Part shown: piece after piece, positions 61,600 through 64,000 of the stretch
Numbering within the stretch: position 1 is the first letter of the stretch
Layout: each line of letters begins with the position of its first letter
DNA from: Sphingobacterium spiritivorum ATCC 33861
GTDB taxonomy: Bacteria; Bacteroidota; Bacteroidia; Sphingobacteriales; Sphingobacteriaceae
Length of the DNA: 64,000 nt
Assembly: GCF_000143765.1 (NCBI RefSeq)
Contig: NZ_GL379773.1
Location: 62,001-126,000 of the forward strand
Direction: 5' to 3'
Notes under the pieces: generated by a model
Database searches by the model: none
Told to the model about the DNA's origin: nothing
Seen by the model: only the letters and a program-made list of their open reading frames with translations
Translations under genes and position numbers: made by a program

Positions 61600-62556
61600 T
61601 TAAAACAATTGTTCTACAATCTTTTTGGTAGGTCCCGGATTACTCATCGTATAGAAGTGAAGCACCGGAGCTCCGAATTCGATCAGTTCCTTACATTGTT
61701 GTACCAGCCATTCCTGTCCTACCTGCCTTACATCGGCATTAGTATGACAATCTGCTATGGCATCACTAAGCTCTTCAGGAATATCCAGGTGAAAGACACG
61801 CGGTAAAGTCACCAGCTGTTTCTTGGAAGTAATTGGCTTCAATCCCGGAATAATAGGCACATTAATATCATGCTCCCGGCATTTGGTTACAAAATCTTTG
61901 TATTTCTGAACGTTAAAAAACATTTGGGTTACAATAAACTCGGCACCCATCTCTATCTTTTTCTTTAGAAATTTGAAATCCGTATTAAAGTTCGGGCTTT
62001 CAAAATGTTTCTCCGGATACCCGGCAACACCTATACAGAAATTGGTCTTCTCTGAAGTTTCGATATCCTCATGCAGATATCTGCCTTGATTCATATTAGC
62101 CACCTGCTCCAGCAGATCTGTCGCAAAAGAGTGTCCTCCTTCTGTCGGGATAAAATCTGCATCTCCCCGCCGTGCATCTCCGCGTAGCACCAGCACATTA
62201 TCAATGCCCAGAAAATTGAGATCGATCAATGCATTTTCAGTTTCCTCTTTCGTAAATCCGCCACAAATAAGGTGAGGAACAGCATCTACCTTATATTTAT
62301 TCATAATAGCAGCACAGATCGCTACTGTTCCCGGCCGCTTACGGTAAGATACTCTTTCCAGCAGTCCGTTTGCATGTTCTTTATACAGGTAATCTTCGCG
62401 ATGGTAGGTGACATCTATAAACGGAGGTTTGAATTCCATCAACTCGTCCATGGTTTTATATATACTCTGTATGCTCTGTCCTTTCGCAGGAGGCAATAAC
62501 TCAAAGGAAAACAAGGTTTTACCTTTAGCGTTTTGAATATGGTCAATAATTTTCAT
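61600..62556 (-). CDS. metF: methylenetetrahydrofolate reductase
   Basis: MetF reduces 5,10-methylene-THF to 5-methyl-THF, the methyl donor for methionine synthesis. The 318-residue protein has the catalytic-Glu start LFSFELLPPAKGQSI (Glu19), PFIDVTYHREDYLYKEHANG, HLICGGFTKEETENALIDLN, GIDNVLVLRGDARRGD and GAEFIVTQMFFNVQKYKDFV for flavin and folate binding. A SAM-I riboswitch lies upstream on the same strand, so expression should fall when S-adenosylmethionine is high. Confidence 0.98.
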   Translation of the reverse strand: MKIIDHIQNAKGKTLFSFELLPPAKGQSIQSIYKTMDELMEFKPPFIDVTYHREDYLYKEHANGLLERVSYRKRPGTVAICAAIMNKYKVDAVPHLICGGFTKEETENALIDLNFLGIDNVLVLRGDARRGDADFIPTEGGHSFATDLLEQVANMNQGRYLHEDIETSEKTNFCIGVAGYPEKHFESPNFNTDFKFLKKKIEMGAEFIVTQMFFNVQKYKDFVTKCREHDINVPIIPGLKPITSKKQLVTLPRVFHLDIPEELSDAIADCHTNADVRQVGQEWLVQQCKELIEFGAPVLHFYTMSNPGPTKKIVEQLF

Positions 62557-62571
62557 TTAGCCGGCCAAACT

Positions 62572-62593
62572 TCAACATGTTCATTCATGTTGA
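62572..62593. promoter_or_regulatory. hairpin in the metF leader
   Basis: TCAACATG (62572-62579) and CATGTTGA (62586-62593) form a perfect 8-bp stem with a 6-base loop, between the SAM riboswitch and the metF start. It ends 15 bp before the start codon (minus strand), so it may be the expression platform that hides the start. A T run exists only on the plus-strand side. Confidence 0.45.
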
Positions 62594-62666
62594 CACTTTT
62601 TTTAATTTCAATAATAAAATAATGTATGAAGGCTCGTAGAGAAAGACACCAGGTATTCAGTGTTTC

Positions 62667-62773
62667 CGCTTATCTTTCCCTTTTTTAGGTGGGGTAGAAT
62701 GTAGCACCTTGTCTCCAAGACAGGTTGCCAAGGCTTCATTGGGTCTAGTCCCTCTGCCTTTCTCTATAAGCGA
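62667..62773 (-). ncRNA. SAM-I (S-box) riboswitch upstream of metF
   Basis: On the minus strand the SAM-I core is plain. The P1 arms are CGCTTAT and ATAAGCG. The P2/kink-turn region has AGAGGGACTAGACCC and AATGAAGCCTTGGCAACC. P3 is TGTCT/AGACA, the J3/4 region is GGTGCTACATTCTACC and the closing segment is GGGAAAGATAAG. All match the known consensus closely. It sits about 110 bp before metF and should switch off that gene when SAM binds. Confidence 0.95.
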
Positions 62774-62839
62774 AGCTAATATCGATATTCAAAGTGAAAA
62801 GTCAAAATTAAAAAAGTAAAACCTGTCACTTATCTTTAT

Positions 62840-63682
62840 TTATTGTTTGTCACTTAGGGCATTCCGGAGATCTTTCAGGTAATAGAAAACCACCAGAAGA
62901 CCCGATCTTTTATATCGGTTGGCCTCCGTATTCTTAAATGTTTCATACATCATCTCATAAGCTCTGTATGCATCAGATTCATCATAAAAGATATCTTTCC
63001 AGCTCTGCGGTACATCATCCCATTCACGGAGTACAATACCATTTTCGAGATAACGCAACGGAGTGGGGATTCCGTCCATTTTGTATCCGTGATAAACGCC
63101 TGAATGAAGTACATGCTGAACATATGCACAGACGTAATCCAGATTATTCAATAATCTTGTCTTGATTTCAGCATCCGATTCGCTGTCCATCGGAGCTATT
63201 CTCCATGTATTGACTTCGTATGAAAATTTACTATCCGTCTCAACGGATTTGGTACTATCTAAAGTAAAATTAAAATACAGACGCTCATTTGCTGATATTG
63301 CACGGCTGCTAATCTCATCAAAAACACCCAAAAGCTGAATACAATCCGGTCGCTGCTCCTTGATCTCCAAAATTAATTCTGATCCATCCCTGTCTTTCAG
63401 CTTAACTTTATTCTTTACCAATTCATAATTTCCGTGCATAAGTACATCCTCGATGGCCAATACGAAAGTTTTATCCTTATTGAGCGCAATAAAAGAACGA
63501 TGATAAATTTCATGATCACAGGCAACTTTACAGCCTACACTCCCCCTATCTGTCTTTTTCATAGCCTTATAGACAGACTCTTTATATCCGCATGTCATTT
63601 GATAATTCCCCGGCTGGAGCTGGATTGTTTCGGTACACGATCCGATAAATAAAGGCAAAAGGAATAAAAGGATATACTTCAT
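62840..63682 (-). CDS. putative lipoprotein, 280 aa
   Basis: A short signal with lipobox LFIGSC (Cys16) starts the protein. The N-terminal half has a small beta region with three cysteines (MTCGYKES, VGCKVACDHE). The C-terminal half is mainly helical (IKTRLLNNLDYVCAYVQHVL, WKDIFYDESDAYRAYEMMYE). No family is recognised. It lies upstream of the metF riboswitch on the same strand and downstream of rimM. Function unknown. Confidence 0.75.
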   Translation of the reverse strand: MKYILLFLLPLFIGSCTETIQLQPGNYQMTCGYKESVYKAMKKTDRGSVGCKVACDHEIYHRSFIALNKDKTFVLAIEDVLMHGNYELVKNKVKLKDRDGSELILEIKEQRPDCIQLLGVFDEISSRAISANERLYFNFTLDSTKSVETDSKFSYEVNTWRIAPMDSESDAEIKTRLLNNLDYVCAYVQHVLHSGVYHGYKMDGIPTPLRYLENGIVLREWDDVPQSWKDIFYDESDAYRAYEMMYETFKNTEANRYKRSGLLVVFYYLKDLRNALSDKQ

Positions 63683-63727
63683 AATACAGGATTGCAGCTA
63701 ATTCAGTTTTGGCTCCCGAATATAAGT

Positions 63728-63761
63728 AGAAAAAGCTACTCTGGAAAGAGCAGCTTTTTCT
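63728..63761. terminator. terminator after rimM
   Basis: AGAAAAAGCT (63728-63737) and AGCTTTTTCT (63752-63761) pair, with an inner CTCT/AGAG stem after one mismatch. It abuts the rimM stop and can work for the minus strand. Confidence 0.75.
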
Positions 63762-64000
63762 TATTCGCTGTATAGTTCTACCAATCCTTCCGGCAAATCT
63801 ACTTCAATAATCTCTTCTTCAGGATCAATCCCCAGTATCAGATCATCATTTAACGGAAACATCAGCTCTTTTCCGTTAAAATCAACCCTTGCGATAAATT
63901 GCTGAGGCAGTTCCTGAACCTCTACTATCTCACCCAGTTCACCATGTACTTCGTCTATAACCAGAAAACCTTTGAGATCAGTCAGCCTGAAATCATCAGG
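63761..64000 (-). CDS. rimM: ribosome maturation factor RimM (partial, N-terminus outside window)
   Basis: The minus-strand frame entering from the right edge encodes 79 residues before the TAA at 63763-63761. It reads LTDLKGFLVIDEVHGELGEI, ELPQQFIARVDFNGKELMFP and DLILGIDPEEEIIEVDLPEG, ending LVELYSE. This is the PRC-barrel C-terminal domain of RimM, which helps assemble the 30S subunit head with S19. The full protein is about 170-180 residues, so roughly the last 45% is seen. Confidence 0.9.
   Translation of the reverse strand, partial: PDDFRLTDLKGFLVIDEVHGELGEIVEVQELPQQFIARVDFNGKELMFPLNDDLILGIDPEEEIIEVDLPEGLVELYSE

Noticed and set aside
1..64000. Defence systems, CRISPR, prophage or transposon
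   Set aside because: No transposase, integrase, Cas, restriction or toxin-antitoxin gene was recognised. The XRE/membrane pair looks regulatory, and the HerA-like ATPase lacks NurA or a defence partner.

Overview
The window is an ordinary, gene-dense stretch of a Bacteroidota chromosome, most likely Sphingobacteriaceae and probably Sphingobacterium. The evidence is a SusC/SusD pair with FecR and ECF-sigma control, a type IX secretion substrate next to a PorP/SprF protein, many SGSC-type lipoproteins, DUF3127, DUF4822 and PCMD proteins, and TAnnTTTG-like -7 promoter boxes without clear Shine-Dalgarno sites. I see no rRNA, tRNA, CRISPR array, prophage, transposase or integrase. The genus is inferred from gene content only.

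Layout. 1-7.3 kb: a truncated S41 protease, fumarase, a lipoprotein, an acyltransferase, an OB-fold-like DUF3127 protein, and an rRNA methyltransferase/HD hydrolase pair. 7.3-9.8 kb: three tightly spaced exported phosphodiester-cleaving enzymes. 10-16.6 kb: DUF4197, peptidase T, nitroreductase, an ECF sigma/anti-sigma pair, a YeiH transporter, an NTF2-like protein and a frame-broken DUF4180 gene. 16.9-31.4 kb: a polysaccharide utilization locus. FecR, SusC, SusD (frame-broken) and a GH88 hydrolase run leftward. The sigma factor, a 1711-residue T9SS-type pectate-lyase-like protein and PorP/SprF run rightward. Together they fit capture and degradation of a uronic-acid polysaccharide: the lyase cleaves outside the cell, SusCD imports, and GH88 removes the unsaturated uronate.

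31.4-37.6 kb: a MarR-led beta-oxidation operon (FadB-like fusion, thiolase, acyl-CoA dehydrogenase) whose promoter carries two palindromes. 37.8-48.5 kb: a sigma factor with a membrane partner, a 2-oxoglutarate oxygenase, a frame-broken DUF3472 protein, a PCMD lipoprotein with a beta-barrel protein, an AraC regulator with an exported cytosine-deaminase-like amidohydrolase and an ankyrin lipoprotein, and a thioredoxin-fold protein. 48.7-64 kb: dnaK, an XRE/membrane protein pair, DUF2459, a nucleotidyltransferase, a HerA-like ATPase, a SulP transporter with carbonic anhydrase, a degenerate flavoprotein-like protein, glnS, a beta-barrel protein, metF under a SAM-I riboswitch, a lipoprotein and the end of rimM.

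The points most worth checking are three genes each broken by a single base, a terminator-like hairpin inside a lipoprotein signal peptide after fumC, the SSB-like C-terminal tail on DUF3127, and the MarR operator candidates. I did not find a clearly undescribed multi-gene system.
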